NCBI GenBank assembly: GCA_021521415.1
Contig: JAIQDT010009022.1
Location: 1 to 64,000, forward strand
From: Bidens hawaiensis
Taxonomy: Eukaryota; Streptophyta; Magnoliopsida; Asterales; Asteraceae
DNA: 64,000 nucleotides
Direction of reading: 5' to 3'
In this document: positions 11,939 to 23,153 of the stretch, one piece after another
How the letters are laid out: every line of letters starts with the position of its first letter
How positions within the stretch are numbered: position 1 is the first letter of the stretch
Notes under the pieces: generated by a model
What the model saw: the letters and a program-made list of their open reading frames with translations, nothing else
Databases searched by the model: none
What the model was told of the DNA's origin: nothing
Position numbers and translations under genes: made by a program

Positions 11939-12435
11939 TGTTAGAACATGAAATTTGACAAGTGCTGGGAGTTGAACCGACGTGTCATTTATTGTTATAA
12001 TATTGTGTATGTTTAAGTGATTATGTCATTTGCTAATCACAACATGTCCATACAAGGCTCATTCGTTAGTGGTGCATGCAAGGAAGTAATGGATGACTAA
12101 TGAAGCAAGAATGAGCATGAATGAAGCATGCATGGTTAATGAATGTGCATGATAAGTATAACGAATGAAAGGTCAACTATAACGAATGTGGCTGAACTAT
12201 CAATAGTAGTTCAAGTTAGTTAGTTAGACAAACACTTTACTTTACGAGACACCGATTTGTACCGTTACTCTGCCAAAATTTATATACGAGCTTCAACGGG
12301 TTATTATTTAGATCTCGTTTACATACTTGGTCGTTTTTGTTCATCGACTAGTATCGAAAAGCACTGAAACAATCACATTGCGCTTTCGGTTTTGTAGATC
12401 AATATCGAGTTCATCGATCCTAATCGGGGAAAACT
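11939..12435 (+). repeat. 5' LTR of copia element
   Basis: Starts TGTTAGAACATG and ends near GGGGAAAACT. It matches 18559-19033 along its length, but has an extra segment of about 22 bp near 11983-12004. Substitutions between the copies are numerous, so the insertion is not recent. Confidence 0.9.
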
Positions 12436-12437
12436 TG

Positions 12438-12449
12438 TGGTATTAAAGC
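12438..12449 (+). other. primer binding site, Met-tRNA type
   Basis: TGGTATTAAAGC lies two bases after the 5' LTR and matches the usual copia primer site TGGTATCAGAGC at 10 of 12 positions. Confidence 0.8.
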
Positions 12450-14342
12450 TTTTGGTGCTCGGTTCTACGTATCGCTGAATCTCATGCTTAACCGTTACTT
12501 CTAACGTGTTCGATTTTGATTTCGTGTGTTCGTGTTCTTTGGATTGAATTTTGGTTGGTTTGGATCAAAATTGGTTGATGTTTGATGTTTAGAACTGTTT
12601 ATGATTGATATACGATCGATTTCATGGTTGAATTTGTGTTAAATTTGCAGTTTTCGATGAATTTAAGTGTCTACGGCGTAAAACCGCTATTCCGGAGAGA
12701 CTAACAACTTTTTCCGGCCATTGTAACTGATTCCTCCGGTAAAATTCGCTTTTCTGGCGTCACTAACATTTTCTATTTGTTTTCCGACGATCATAATAAA
12801 CGTTTCAGTCAACAATGAGATCAAATTATGCCACCTTATTTGCGTTTCATTACCAAAGACACCAGGTTGTTACGATTTTCTGGCGATATCATGAAATTCG
12901 TTTTTCCAGCCAAGTTACTTGAATTCTCCGGTCACATCGTTTTTCCGGCCATTACTGCTATGTAATTAAATTTTCCGTTCATATACTCTACGATTTTCTG
13001 GCGATATCATGAAATTCGCTTTTCTAGCAGACATTCCGTCAATAACCATTTTATCGGTGACGCAACAACATTTTCCGGCGAGTCTTACTCTACGAGAATT
13101 GATTATGATGCAAATTCCTTTTAATTCATACGCACTGAATTCATTTTCAATTTTCATGCCTGTTCATCCAAAAAGTGTGTTGTGATTCAGTTTTTGAATT
13201 AAGGTTCGGTGTTCGTTACGCATTCAGTCTTATGGTATTAAAAAATTTCAAGCTGCACATAAGTTTTTCCGGCCGATTAGTTTGTGTGCATTCGCATAAT
13301 TGGCTCATTCATTTGATATTGTATGATTGGGAAGTTAAATAAGTTCCTATGCTTCAATTGGTGCATACCATATGTTCATTCACTTGGATAATTTAATTAG
13401 TTTCACTTTGGTTATTATATTTCATACGCATCAGATGGTGAAATTAATTCTATACGTATCTCATGAGAAATTAACTCGTATTCAGATTAAGTGTGGACCT
13501 TAGGGTAAATTTGGAAGTTTATCTTCCACAACAAGTTTGGACATTACGAGAAAAAGAAGTTTAAACGAGTATTTTGGTGTTTTAGCTCGGGATCAAAGTT
13601 CGGTCCATATTTGTTTATTGATTCCAAGTGGCGAGAATTATTGAATTTGTTTCTCGGGTTGAAGTTCGTGTTAGGTTTTTGATTTGAAAAAAATTGACCT
13701 TTAGGCGCTTATTTCGAAGACTTGTTTGTAGTTTGACTTTATTTGTCAAACGGGCCATTTTCGAGCGAAAGGGATATTTTTGGCATTTACGGAAAAAGAA
13801 TTTTGACAAGTTTGTTTGGATCCCAGGTCCGATTTCTGGATTGAACGTGCGTGGTGATTGTGGATGTTTGTTTGGATTTTGGTTTGTTTCTTTATTTGTC
13901 AAATGGACCAAAAGGAAATAACCTTTATTGGACTTTTTCGGAGAATTTTTGTTTTCAAAGATTTTTTCGTCAACGCCAATGTGACTTGTTCAAGGATAAA
14001 TATTTGGAGAAAACATTTTTTTCGGGTCAGCTCGTATGCTAGATTGTTCGAGTTTTTGCTGATAGTGACATTTTCGTAATAAACTGTAGTGGCAAGTTGA
14101 TAATATTGTTGCAGTGGCAGTTTGGTAATATTGCGACAGTGGCAGTCTTGTAATTAACTATAGTGGCAGTTTGGTAAGTATTGAGAAAACTCAAGCCGAT
14201 TTTAAACGGGTTTAACAAACGTCTTTAGATCAAACTTTTTAACGATTAAAGTTTGATTTGATCAATGACATCATTTTAAGTTTTCATCAAAAATATTTTT
14301 CAAACCCCGTTTTGGTGCTCAGCTCTCTTATTCTTTAATATT
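12450..14342. other. long copia leader with internal repeats
   Basis: About 1.9 kb separates the primer site from the first gag-like sequence. An identical 30 bp block (12871-12900 and 12989-13018, containing TTTTCTGGCGATATCATG) occurs twice, 118 bp apart, within a region with many TTTTCCGGC motifs. At 14085-14180 AGTGGCAGTTTGGTAA-like units repeat about every 35 bp. Small frames on either strand show no family motif. A long structured leader is common in this group and may hold the packaging signal. Confidence 0.6.
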
Positions 14343-15150
14343 TAAAAGATGGAGCCTTACTATTATTCAGTTGCTACAAAATTGATTGTGCCATTAAGTT
14401 CTTTTTCTAAGGGGATCGAAGGTCCAAAGCTTAAAAAATTGCTGATCTCATGGATTGGAAAGTTCGTTTTTAAGTATATATCGGTTTGATTGATACCTTT
14501 AAAAGTAAATGTTTTTTGTACTCTGCTGAGTGATGAAGGATACCTTTGATTTAGTTGCGGTTCGTACAAACCATAGTTAGAATGGAATTCTTGTGAAAAA
14601 GCCGAGTATGATCATGAACATAAGGCATTTACTATACTTAAATCAACAATATCATTTAATGTATTATATGAAATCGAAGAATCCAAATGAGAATTCAGAA
14701 AATGCTTAAGACCATATGAGATATGGATTTCTCTTGATCGGCAATACGCCCGTATTTATCAATGTTTTTAACCAGCGTTTGATACATTCAAGTATTTTCT
14801 AGAATTCTAATGGTAATGATCGAGAGATTCTTGGATCTGTTGAAGGTATTGGATGAAAACAAAGCTCATGTATCAAATAAAGAGATTAAAAAGAAAGATT
14901 GATTGACATTCTTCATGTTTGGGATTTAGGAGTAGCTCATGGAGAGATTGTTTCAACATCATCATCTGAATCTTCTCAAACATCAGCGATGACATGCGAC
15001 TTTCAACTTGTGACGCCAAATAATTTGAGCTTAAAGTTGATGAAGGGTGGTTAATGGATTTGAAGAAAGCTTACGTTGATGACAACTAGTCTATGCTTGC
15101 TGATGAATATCCAAGACTACATCATCCGTAAGCGTTAATGAAGATCCAAA
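14343..15150 (+). pseudogene. copia Gag, N-terminal part, heavily decayed
   Basis: Short pieces in different frames recall the copia Gag domain: a segment reading KAFTILKSTISFNVLYEI near 14610-14680, then a serine-rich piece near 14950. Stops occur every few dozen codons. The position directly before the coiled-coil part of gag supports the call, but identity with the family is weak. Confidence 0.45.
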
Positions 15151-15154
15151 TGCA

Positions 15155-15652
15155 ATGGAGATTATCATGCCTACCCATGTGATTCTTCTTGATAATATTT
15201 ATGAATCTTATGATTCCGTGTCATCATCTCCTAAGGTATCTTCTAAACCATCTGAAATGTTTAGTTGTGAAACTTGTGTTGAAAATTCATCACAAATTGA
15301 TTGTTCTCAGTGTGGTGAATACAAAACTAAAATTGAATCAATTCGTCACCACAATGAGCAATTAGTATTTGATTTAACATGTATTCGTGACAACTACCGA
15401 CAAGCACTTGAGATTGATGAAAAATCGAAAGAAACGATTGATTCCTTGTCGATTAGTAATCAGGACTTAAAGGCAAAGATTTCTGTAAAACTAATCATTA
15501 TTGAGAGTCAATTTCAAGAAATTTTAAAACTCAGAACCAAAATAACTGAGCTTGAAAATGAGGTGATGGACTTAAAGAATAAATTGGGTAAATTAAGAAA
15601 TTCATCTTTTCTACTCAATGAAATTATTGAAGTTAACAAAAATCACCAATAG
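15155..15652 (+). pseudogene. copia Gag, coiled-coil middle part
   Basis: An open frame of 165 codons contains paired cysteines (CETC, CSQC, residues about 38-55) followed by a long heptad-like stretch rich in E, K, L, I and N (residues about 60-160), typical of the spacer in large copia Gag proteins. The frame probably begins upstream; the first ATG here is arbitrary. A TAG at 15650-15652 ends it and the same gene resumes at once. It likely helped Gag assembly when intact. Confidence 0.6.
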
Positions 15653-16099
15653 GATGGTAAATCTGGCTTAGGTTTTGTTGAAATCCCTCCTCCTTTTCAT
15701 AATGATTACACCATACGAACAGACATGGTAGATCTAAAAGAAATGGACATTAACTATGCACTGACAATAGATCCTCCTGTGACTGTTAGTAAAGCTAAAA
15801 TAATCAACGTGGAGAAAGTTAAACTAGATGATCCAAAGAGGGCTGTTAAGAAAGAAACAAATTGTTTAACTCCAAAATCCTGTATTCAAAGCAATATGAT
15901 TTTCTGTCAAGCTGATAATGATGTTGTAACTGACGATGTGGTTGAACTAGTGGTGGCTCATAATAATGAAAATATAGCTCTTGAAAATCATATTCTTTGT
16001 GAACCACAAATTTCTGAGAAATCAAAAACTGGTAAACCAAAATTGGTTGTTACACCAAGGACATTTGAGAAGAAAGTTGTTTTTGAAAAGATATCATAA
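15653..16099 (+). pseudogene. copia Gag, spacer part
   Basis: In the same frame after the TAG, FVEIPPPFHNDYT (near 15680-15716) matches the PPPFN-type motif that follows the coiled coil in copia Gag proteins, for example the related piece of the other copia element near 42270. The frame continues to a stop at 16097-16099 with a lysine- and valine-rich, low-complexity composition and no catalytic motif. Confidence 0.55.
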
Positions 16100-16904
16100 C
16101 CATTTTCTAAACCGAGTTTCAAGGGTAAAAATTGAAAGTTTATAAATTAAAAGGTGTTGACAAGATGTTTGCTGATGAGCTCTTTCTGATAGCTCTTGTT
16201 AAACCTGAGTATGTTAAAAAGGTTTATGATTGTGATCACTCAGTTTTTGTTAATTGTGATACATCAGAGATGCCTATTGGCGAAAGGAAAAAGGTTAGAA
16301 CATAACCCCAAAATGAATCCAAACTAGCTTTATTTCAACTGAAAAAATTTGTCAAATCTACTTGTTCTGATCGATTAAACAACTTTGCACAATGTTCAAT
16401 TCATTAGTTTTTCCAAGATAAAAATCATGAAAAAATTCAACCATCAGCGTCTAATCTTGTAACGGTATCATCTTCGACGCATGTTGAATTGATAAAATGT
16501 TTCTATTGTAATGTCGAAGGATATTTGAATTGTTTATTGTTCTTAAAGGAGATGACTCAAATTGCCAGATGAGTTTAACAAGGTTTCTTTAACTTTTGGG
16601 CAATTTGAGACAGTTGAACAAAAAGCTAAACAACAAAGAGTTTATATTAATTCATTGTTAAAATCTCCTAAAAAGTTTCACTATGATATTAAATTTTTGA
16701 GACAAAAAGCTGATAAACCATTACCAGCTTGGAAACCAAAGATTCCATCAGTTGTTGCTGATCATGTTGAGGATACTAGTCAACCTAAGACTTTGGTCTG
16801 GGTTCCAGTTTCTCATTAAATTATCTAGTTTTTGTGCAAGTATATCCAAGAAGATCTATCAACATCATATGGATTGCTGTTAAATCATATTTGTTGATAG
16901 TGGA
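16100..16904 (+). pseudogene. copia Gag C-terminus and protease active-site remnant
   Basis: A degraded zinc knuckle CFYCNVEGYLNC lies at about 16498-16533, with tyrosine where histidine is expected. An 86-codon frame (16562-16819) ends in LVWVPVSH, resembling the K.VWV motif before the copia protease. Beyond it, VDSGLSWHIG at about 16893-16922 is the aspartic protease active site (DSG, then H). Frameshifts separate the pieces. No further pol domain follows. Confidence 0.6.
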
Positions 16905-18558
16905 TTATCTTGGCATATTGGTTTAGTTTGATTTGATTGATACATGCAAAGATTTAAAATTCATAAAATTTTCAATCGACAAACTTGGTCATCATTCGCA
17001 CTTTTAAATGCAAGGTTTTTTTGTGAACATGATTTTTAAAAGATTTTATCAATGTTGGAAGGTCGTTTTTCATTATTTTTCTTCAACCTTTTCTAGTATT
17101 ATTTATATTTTTAGGTGGAGAAATTTAGAAAAATCCAAAAAATATTGTCTTTTCTATATGAAAATATATACAAAAATATGTCATTAATTTTGATGAACTA
17201 AAATTTTGAGACATGTGATATATGAGAAATGATAGTACATTGACTTAGCGGACCTAACACATGAATAAATTAGACTAAAAAAATGCCGTAAGATTAATTG
17301 CATGATGTGTATGATAGGCTTAACAAATCGTATAAGTGCTGAAATGAAATAAACTTAAATGCTTGCCAAATCTAGTGGTATTACATTTTGATGTATGGTT
17401 AATATCAATTTTAGTTATCAAAAAGTTTAAAGGTAATTGTGTGTACACGCGTTTATTTTGCAAAGAAATTAAGCTTATTTTCTTTTTATTTTGCAAAGAA
17501 ACTCAACTGATATGAGGGTTAAAGCTCAAATATTCTGCTTTATTTTCTAGGTCTTTCGTACAAGCCTTAGACCTTCTTGGTGTAAGATTCATGCATCGAA
17601 CTGAGGTTAAGGCCCTGTAGAACTTCAACTTATTTTATTTTTTTATTTGTTAAAATGGATCCTTATCTGTGTGTAGAAATACTGATCTTAAGGGAAAATT
17701 TTAATATTCTGCTTTATTTTCTTTTTGTAATTTTTGCATGGGCCACCGCTACTCATGTTAAGAACAGAAAAATGTATACATGGGGACCACATTAGATTTG
17801 TGCTTGATTGAATCTTAATGCGTATAGTAAAGCTACTGAAGGGTTTGTATAAAGTTTAAAGTGGACAATTATATCTGTAATCATTGTTGGATTACGTGCA
17901 TAATAATGTCGAAACTGAAGTGGAGTCTAGGACGTTACTATTCAATCTGATCTCTTGTTGTGATCTTTCTCACAAAAATATAAATTATTTTTACTGCTTA
18001 CATTTATTGCTTTAAATTTTCTTTTCGTTATTTTGAGAAAAATACAAAAAGATTTTAGGTGTGTTTTGATATAGACTTTGAAAATAAAAAATATTTTGGA
18101 TGCGTTTTAGTATAAACTTTGTAAAAGCCAAAAAGATTATTTCCAATTTATTTTTGATCTTCCAACAAGTGAATAATTTTTCTAATTGTTTTTGCCGAGT
18201 TTCAAGATTTGCTTTCACCATTACACATTTCTATTCATACAATTTTGTAATCAAATGCTAAATCAAGATATAGCTATACAATTTATTGATGGAATGTGTT
18301 TATTGACTGCGGTTTTGATTAAATGATAATTATTTAATCCTTGAATCTTCCTAAGATTGTGAATTTTAAGGAGTGAAGATGCTGATCGTGTGTACAAGAT
18401 TGATGTTGGTAAAGATTGGAGACGTACATCCAATGCCAAGGGGGAGTTTGTTAGTGCATTGTCTGCATGACATTACCAGTATAAAGGCACACATGAAGTT
18501 CAACTAAAAGCTACAAAGAACGAAGCTTAACGAACTCTAGCAATTGTCAAGGGGAGCC
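16905..18558. other. 3' part of copia element without pol; ends in purine tract
   Basis: Integrase and reverse transcriptase should lie here in an autonomous copia element. I find none of their motifs in any frame. The stretch is AT-rich and ends with AAGGGGAGCC at 18549-18558, directly before the 3' LTR, which fits the polypurine tract. Confidence 0.65.
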
Positions 18559-19033
18559 TGCTAGTACATGAAATGTGACAAGTGCTGGGAGTTGAACCAA
18601 CATGTCGTGCTTAAGTGATTATGTCATTTGCTAATCACAACGTGTCCATACAAGGCTCATTCGTTAGTGGTGCATGTAAGAAAGAAATGGATGAATAATG
18701 AAACAAGAATGAGCACAAATGAAGCATGCATGGTTGGCGAATGTGCATGTTAAGTGTAACGAATGAGATGTCAACTATAACGAATGTGTTTGTATTATAA
18801 ATAGTTGTTCAAGTTCGTTAGTTTAGACAAACACTTAAATTTATGAGACACCAATTTTTACCGTTACTCAGACGAAACTTATATACGAGCTTCAACGCGT
18901 TATTATTTACATCTCGTTTACGTACTCGGTCGTTTATGTTCATCGATTAGTACCGAAACACACCGAAACAATTATTGTGCGTTTTCGGTTATGTAGATCA
19001 ATATCGAGTTCATCGATCCTCATCGGAAAAACA
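18559..19033 (+). repeat. 3' LTR of copia element
   Basis: Starts TGCTAGTACATG, ends GGAAAAACA and is followed by the AGTAT duplication. A TATA box TATAAATAG lies at 18796-18804; the matching place in the 5' LTR has lost it. Confidence 0.9.
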
Positions 19034-19540
19034 AGTATGAACACTAACATAATCCTTGTTGAGGTATACCTGAATTTTGTGTCTGGGGGTAATATGTGGG
19101 GCTGATGGTCCGACCTGATCATTGTTTCGGTTTCGGTTTCTAGATAAGCGTGCTGAGTTGTTCGAGTTTTAGGGTTTGATTATTGGTTGAAACTTATTAG
19201 TGGATTTGGGTTGATCTCGGGTGAGTCTTGGTTGTTCTAAATATGTTGTTTTCATTGAGTGGGTTAGGGTTTGGTTTTTGATTATGGTGTTGGTTTTGGT
19301 CTTCCATTGCTGATTATCTAAGCTAGGCTCGGTTCTGCCAAGCTAATCTCTCTATTACAAGCTAAAAAACAAGTGGTGACTATCCACCCGAGTGGTGGGT
19401 GTGCATAAACCTATTACCTGCACAAGCAACACATCCCGCGTAAAATGGGAAAACAAAATTTATATAAAAAATTAAAAAATTAATTAAACTAAAATAAAAT
19501 ATGAAAATAAAATAACATGAAAACACTAAGCGCACTAACT
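19034..19540 (-). pseudogene. start of the gypsy gag and its leader
   Basis: Directly outside the copia insertion the minus-strand gypsy element resumes. At about 19130-19034 a frame rich in P, H, T and K reads toward the insertion and fits the proline-rich start of Gag. From 19140 to 19540 there is the untranslated leader up to the primer site. Several stops are present. Confidence 0.5.
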
Positions 19541-19557
19541 CTTTGGCAGCAACACCA
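19541..19557 (-). other. gypsy primer binding site, decayed tRNA-Asp type
   Basis: On the minus strand TGGTGTTGCTGCCAAAG starts three bases from the LTR end. Compared with the Asp-tRNA primer site of Athila/Tat elements, TGGCGCCGTTGCCGGGG, every difference is a transition, as expected of methylation-driven decay. Confidence 0.65.
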
Positions 19558-19560
19558 TTT

Positions 19561-20696
19561 TGATGCTAGACTGTTGCTATCTAAGTCAAAAGCATATAAA
19601 ATCAAGTTCCTAATCACCTAAGCAAGCTAGGGTGGTAAGTAGGGTGTCGAACCACGAGGAGTATGTGGCCAGTGTAATGTGTAACTAATTTCTGGTTATG
19701 AAGTAACAGTTATGAGTGCTGATCACACTAGCAAAGGATTTGGTTTTAATACCAAATAAGTAAACAAAGCAAGTTTCAATCAATAAACAAGATAAATCAC
19801 ACCCGAGATTTAAGCATGTAGCACTAATAATTAACTATGTAAACTTTAGTCATTAAGAATCGCTAACACACGAAATTGATTAGCAAACAATTCCTGCCAG
19901 TGTGACCCAGCTAAGGGCAACTGTATGCTTCATCATATTTAAACTAGTCAAACAACCCTATAAGCAATTATCATAGTGACTGACAAACTAATCGTTCAGA
20001 TCGATATAAACCTAAACCGACTGAATGCACAACAATAAAAAACATCAATACTCATAGATTAATCAAAGACAAATACAATTAGTTTGTTCTTTAACACATG
20101 AAAAAACTGAAAAGATACAAACTCTACATCCAGGGTATGATTCTAGAAAATTAACCGCTTCTCGACATCAAAAGATCTTCGAATCGGATGATATGGAACA
20201 TGGAATTAATCTCGAGATGAATAAGGATGATGTAAATACTCTTCTCTGCCCTAGATAAAGTTAGATCGTAATAGGGCCGTCAAAACATATTATAATATCA
20301 AAACCCTAACTTTCCCATCTTTGACACCCATCGCGATACACAACATTTAAATCCGTCCATCACGATACGCGATTGGGTATTCATATGCGATGGGATCTTC
20401 ATACGTGATGGACCAAAAGTCAACCCAACATTATAATCAGTTCATCACGATACGCGATGGACTCTCTTCACTCCCATAGCGTATCGCGACGGGTGTCTTC
20501 ATCAGCTGAATTCATTTTCTTGTCTCATTCGCATGCTGATCATTTCAGGTCTTCATCCCGTGTTCGTACAGGTCCAAAATTTAATAACCTATGACCTGAA
20601 ATGCAAAAAATGCGTTTGATGTATCGAATTTCACACAATAAACAATTAAACTAAATATTTACCGAACTAAAATATATACAAACTGACCAAACATCA
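19561..20696 (-). repeat. 5' LTR of the gypsy element
   Basis: Pairs with 6020-7189. Near-palindromes CCATCACGATACGCGATTGG (20357-20376), TCATCACGATACGCGATGG (20442-20460) and CCATAGCGTATCGCGACGG (20473-20491) repeat inside it. The right flank is CGAAA. Confidence 0.85.
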
Positions 20697-22090
20697 CGAA
20701 ACACCCGACGCCCTCGGGCGAAGTGCGATGGGTGCAAAATGGTGCACTTCGCAAGCTCGCATCGCCGCAAGCCGCTTGAGAGCCACCTTAGTATCTTTGA
20801 AAACTTTCTCCTTCGTGCTATGTTAAGAAGTAAACCCAAGCTTCGTCACGGTACGCGAAGGCTTATAAGTTATCCCAAAAAACCTTTGTCCTTCGCGCCA
20901 CGCGAAGATCACTTAATTAAACCTTCTCGCTACGCGAAGTGATTGTTACACACAAGTGACACGTAGTCTGCCACGTGGCATAGCTAGGGCTGGCTGAGAA
21001 ACCCTATAACTTCTTTGTGCTACGCCAAGGAACCTAGTTTTAACTATAAATAGAGGGGTTATCCAGACTTCATTCCTCGCTCATTTCAAACGATTCTCTC
21101 TCACGTTTTCTTATGTAGAAGTATTTGTATAATACATTCGAGTAGTCGTAACAAAATTCTCTACGATCGAAATAAGCTTTTATATGCGAATCCAAAAGCT
21201 CTGCCTGAACAAGGTAAGACATTATGCCATCATGTAAAGTTTCTAATCTTGTGATTATTGTTATGATCATTGGGTTTATACTAATCTAGATATACTACAT
21301 TGTGCTTAACTTAGGTGGTTAATACGAAGAAGCTCATTAATTTTAAATATGCAAGGTTAGACATTCAAGTTTTTGTATAACTCACATTTGTGTGAGACAC
21401 ATGGTTTTCCAATACTTTCATGATTATTTTTAAACTTGACAGTTAATCCCAAATGTTTTCAAAGATATTTTTAAAAGATTTTAATTTCATTATAGTGATC
21501 AAGTCTCTATAGACTTATGGGATGGTTACTATAGGTATTGTGGGGTTTTGTATACAAGGCTTGCCTAATGGGCTATTACACATTACTTATTTGACAAGTG
21601 TTAGCCAATAAGTAATATGACCACACCACAGATACGTTCGAGTGAAAAGTACCTTTAGGTAATTTGTAAGCAAGCGTATGTAAATTCATCTTAATGCTGT
21701 AACTGTAAAATGTGCCATTTTCAAATGAATACCCTCACCAATATTTCCTGCTGATATAATATATTTAAACATGTTTAAGGTGACTTGTTAGAGACACAAG
21801 AATGATGCATGTGGGCTTACAGCTTAAATAAGTGGCTTGCCACCAGAAAAAGTGTGTTTTGTAAATTAGGGTTTATTTGTATAAAACTTTTGTTTGTATT
21901 AAAATGAATTTTATTCCCAGTTTATGAAATAAGAATCACGGTGTTTACTATAACTCTGCTCAATTTTTCAAACCACAGTCCTGATGAAATATTCCACTGC
22001 AAATTATCTTCATAAACATCAATACCACCTCGATGTTCACGGTTCCCCTCCCGAGGTATAGGGGTCGGTGGGTTATGATAGTATGACTTT
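20697..22090. other. right part of element X, with palindromes and a TATA box
   Basis: Between 20697 and 21030, near-palindromes of the form CTTCGCGCTACGCGAAG recur (20840-20860, 20890-20909, 20923-20942, and a weaker copy at 21011-21030). A TATA box CTATAAATAG follows at 21044-21053. This is the layout of an LTR promoter on the plus strand. From 21100 to 22090 I see no coding sequence. No primer site or second LTR copy was found. Confidence 0.5.
21044..21053 (+). promoter_or_regulatory. TATA box, LTR-like promoter
   Basis: CTATAAATAG, followed by GAGGGG, lies downstream of a cluster of CG-containing palindromes. No gene follows, so it is probably a relic of an LTR promoter. Confidence 0.5.
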
Positions 22091-22097
22091 CATAATC

Positions 22098-22290
22098 AAA
22101 CTATCCACTTGTTACCAAACCCTATAAAACCAATGTCTTTCCTCAATTACTCCCACGAAAGGGAATCATACGCTTTTTAAATGTCAAACTTTAAAAATCA
22201 TTATTATTTTTTTTCTTACACACCAATCCACCAATTCATTCATAATCAGAGGACCACTTAAAATATTACCACCCTTTACATATTTTCATC
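22098..22290 (-). pseudogene. L1-type LINE reverse transcriptase, N-terminal motifs, broken
   Basis: Read on the minus strand, YVKGGNILSGPLIMNELVDW, then FKVDI, KAYDSLSWE and IGFGNKWIV match consecutive motifs of plant L1-type reverse transcriptases, including the first catalytic aspartate region. Several TAA/TGA stops interrupt it. About 22097 the match ends abruptly; the next expected motif, SAR.S.LVNG, appears at 5807, so the two pieces probably come from one LINE split by element X. The 5' part of the LINE is missing. Confidence 0.65.
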
Positions 22291-22349
22291 ATTTTATTTT
22301 TGTTTTCACGTTGTTTTTGTGTAGTAAATTATTTTAAATATTTACATAT

Positions 22350-22512
22350 TGTCGGGTTTGTAAGCCTTATTGGCCCGGTTTATTATTGGAAGTCCAAAGG
22401 GCAGACAAAGGTAGGGTGGCCAGACCGAAACCTAACCCGATTTAGATTTCTTGTTTAATATGTTTCAGTACCTTTTTGTATCTCTATATATTTGACGATA
22501 TGTACGTGTAAT
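22350..22512 (+). repeat. outer copia 5' LTR, left half
   Basis: Starts TGTCGGGTTTGTAAGCC and matches 48326-48488 up to the bases GTAAT, where the nested copia element begins. Shared landmarks are TTGGCCCGGTTTATTATT and CTCTATATATTTGA. Confidence 0.9.
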
Positions 22513-23153
22513 TGTCAGGTCCCCGATTTCAGCTGGATCTTACTTAATCATGTCATAACTCACACAAATAGATGTGTCGACAAGGGAGTTAATGGCGGGT
22601 TGCTATATTTAGAAAGATTTCCGTTTGTTAAAGGCAGAATCAATAACAAACATACGGTTGCTTAATCAATATTCAAAGGTAACCAACACAAACAAGATTC
22701 ACTCTAAAGATTTCCATTTATATAATATTAATCATACAAACGATAATATATTTGGGGTTTCTTGAAGGAAGGTTTATCCGTACGAATCCTAGGACGGCCA
22801 TCACTTTCAAGAAAATATTCTTTCTTATCTGAAAAGTGTAAAGGCTCAAATCCGTCGTTGGTCCGTAGGCGGCGTGCCCTAAAACATTCTATTTATAGGT
22901 CTGCCAACCTAGGACAGCTGTCATTCCTTCTAGAAACCCCAAACATTAATACATATTCAAATTACATAATCACAAAATATTCTAAGTGTAAAACAAGTTT
23001 TCCGGGTAGGCTTTTCATCAATCTTCATTCTCCGAGTAGGCTATGTACTCTGCCATCCTTCATAACTTGGTAACATAGAAGTGTGCTCGGGATCAGTTTC
23101 CGGGTAGACTTTACTTGAAGAGTATTTTACCAAGTAAAATACTCACCGGGTAG
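22513..23153 (-). repeat. truncated 3' LTR of the large copia element
   Basis: Matches 44551-45190 at high identity from TGTCAG to CCGGGTAG, then departs. About 570 bp of the 5' (U3) half and the purine tract are missing. Just beyond the break both copies contain AGTCTTC (23158-23164 and 45196-45202), suggesting a deletion at short homology. On the minus strand a TATA box CTATAAAT lies at 22898-22891. Confidence 0.9.

Larger units (their letters stand above)
11939..19033 (+). mobile_element. non-autonomous Ty1/copia element, gag and protease remnant
   Basis: LTRs at 11939-12435 and 18559-19033, a Met-tRNA-like primer site at 12438-12449, a purine tract at 18548-18558 and a perfect AGTAT duplication define a complete 7.1 kb element on the plus strand. 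Inside are a long leader, a decayed gag (14343 to about 16850) and a DSG protease motif at 16896. I find no integrase, reverse transcriptase or RNase H, so it needed a helper. It inserted into the gag of the gypsy element 6020-20696. Confidence 0.9.
6020..20696 (-). mobile_element. non-autonomous Ty3/gypsy (Athila/Tat-like) element, gag and protease only
   Basis: Direct repeats at 6020-7189 and 19561-20696 are LTRs starting TGATGCTAGA and ending ACATCA. Flanks are CGAAT on the left and CGAAA on the right, a target duplication with one mismatch. On the minus strand the order is 5' LTR, primer site (19557-19541), gag (split; about 19130-19034 and 11933-10300), protease (9963-9240), a long tail and a purine tract just inside the left LTR. 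No reverse transcriptase, RNase H or integrase is visible, so it depended on other elements. A copia element (11939-19033) sits inside its gag. Confidence 0.85.
5825..22090. mobile_element. element X inserted in the LINE; class uncertain
   Basis: LINE coding sequence stops at about 5819 and resumes at about 22097, with CATAAT at both 5820-5825 and 22091-22096, as expected of a target duplication of 5-6 bp. After removing the later gypsy insertion (6020-20696), about 1.6 kb belongs to this layer: 5825-6019 and 20697-22090. It starts TGAAG, holds TATA-like ATATAAATAAG near 5898 and a TATA box at 21044. It does not end in CA, so calling it a solo LTR is uncertain. I recognise no protein in it. 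Confidence 0.45.

Noticed and set aside
13615..14079. Several overlapping frames in the copia leader on both strands
   Set aside because: Overlap each other in different frames and show no family motif.
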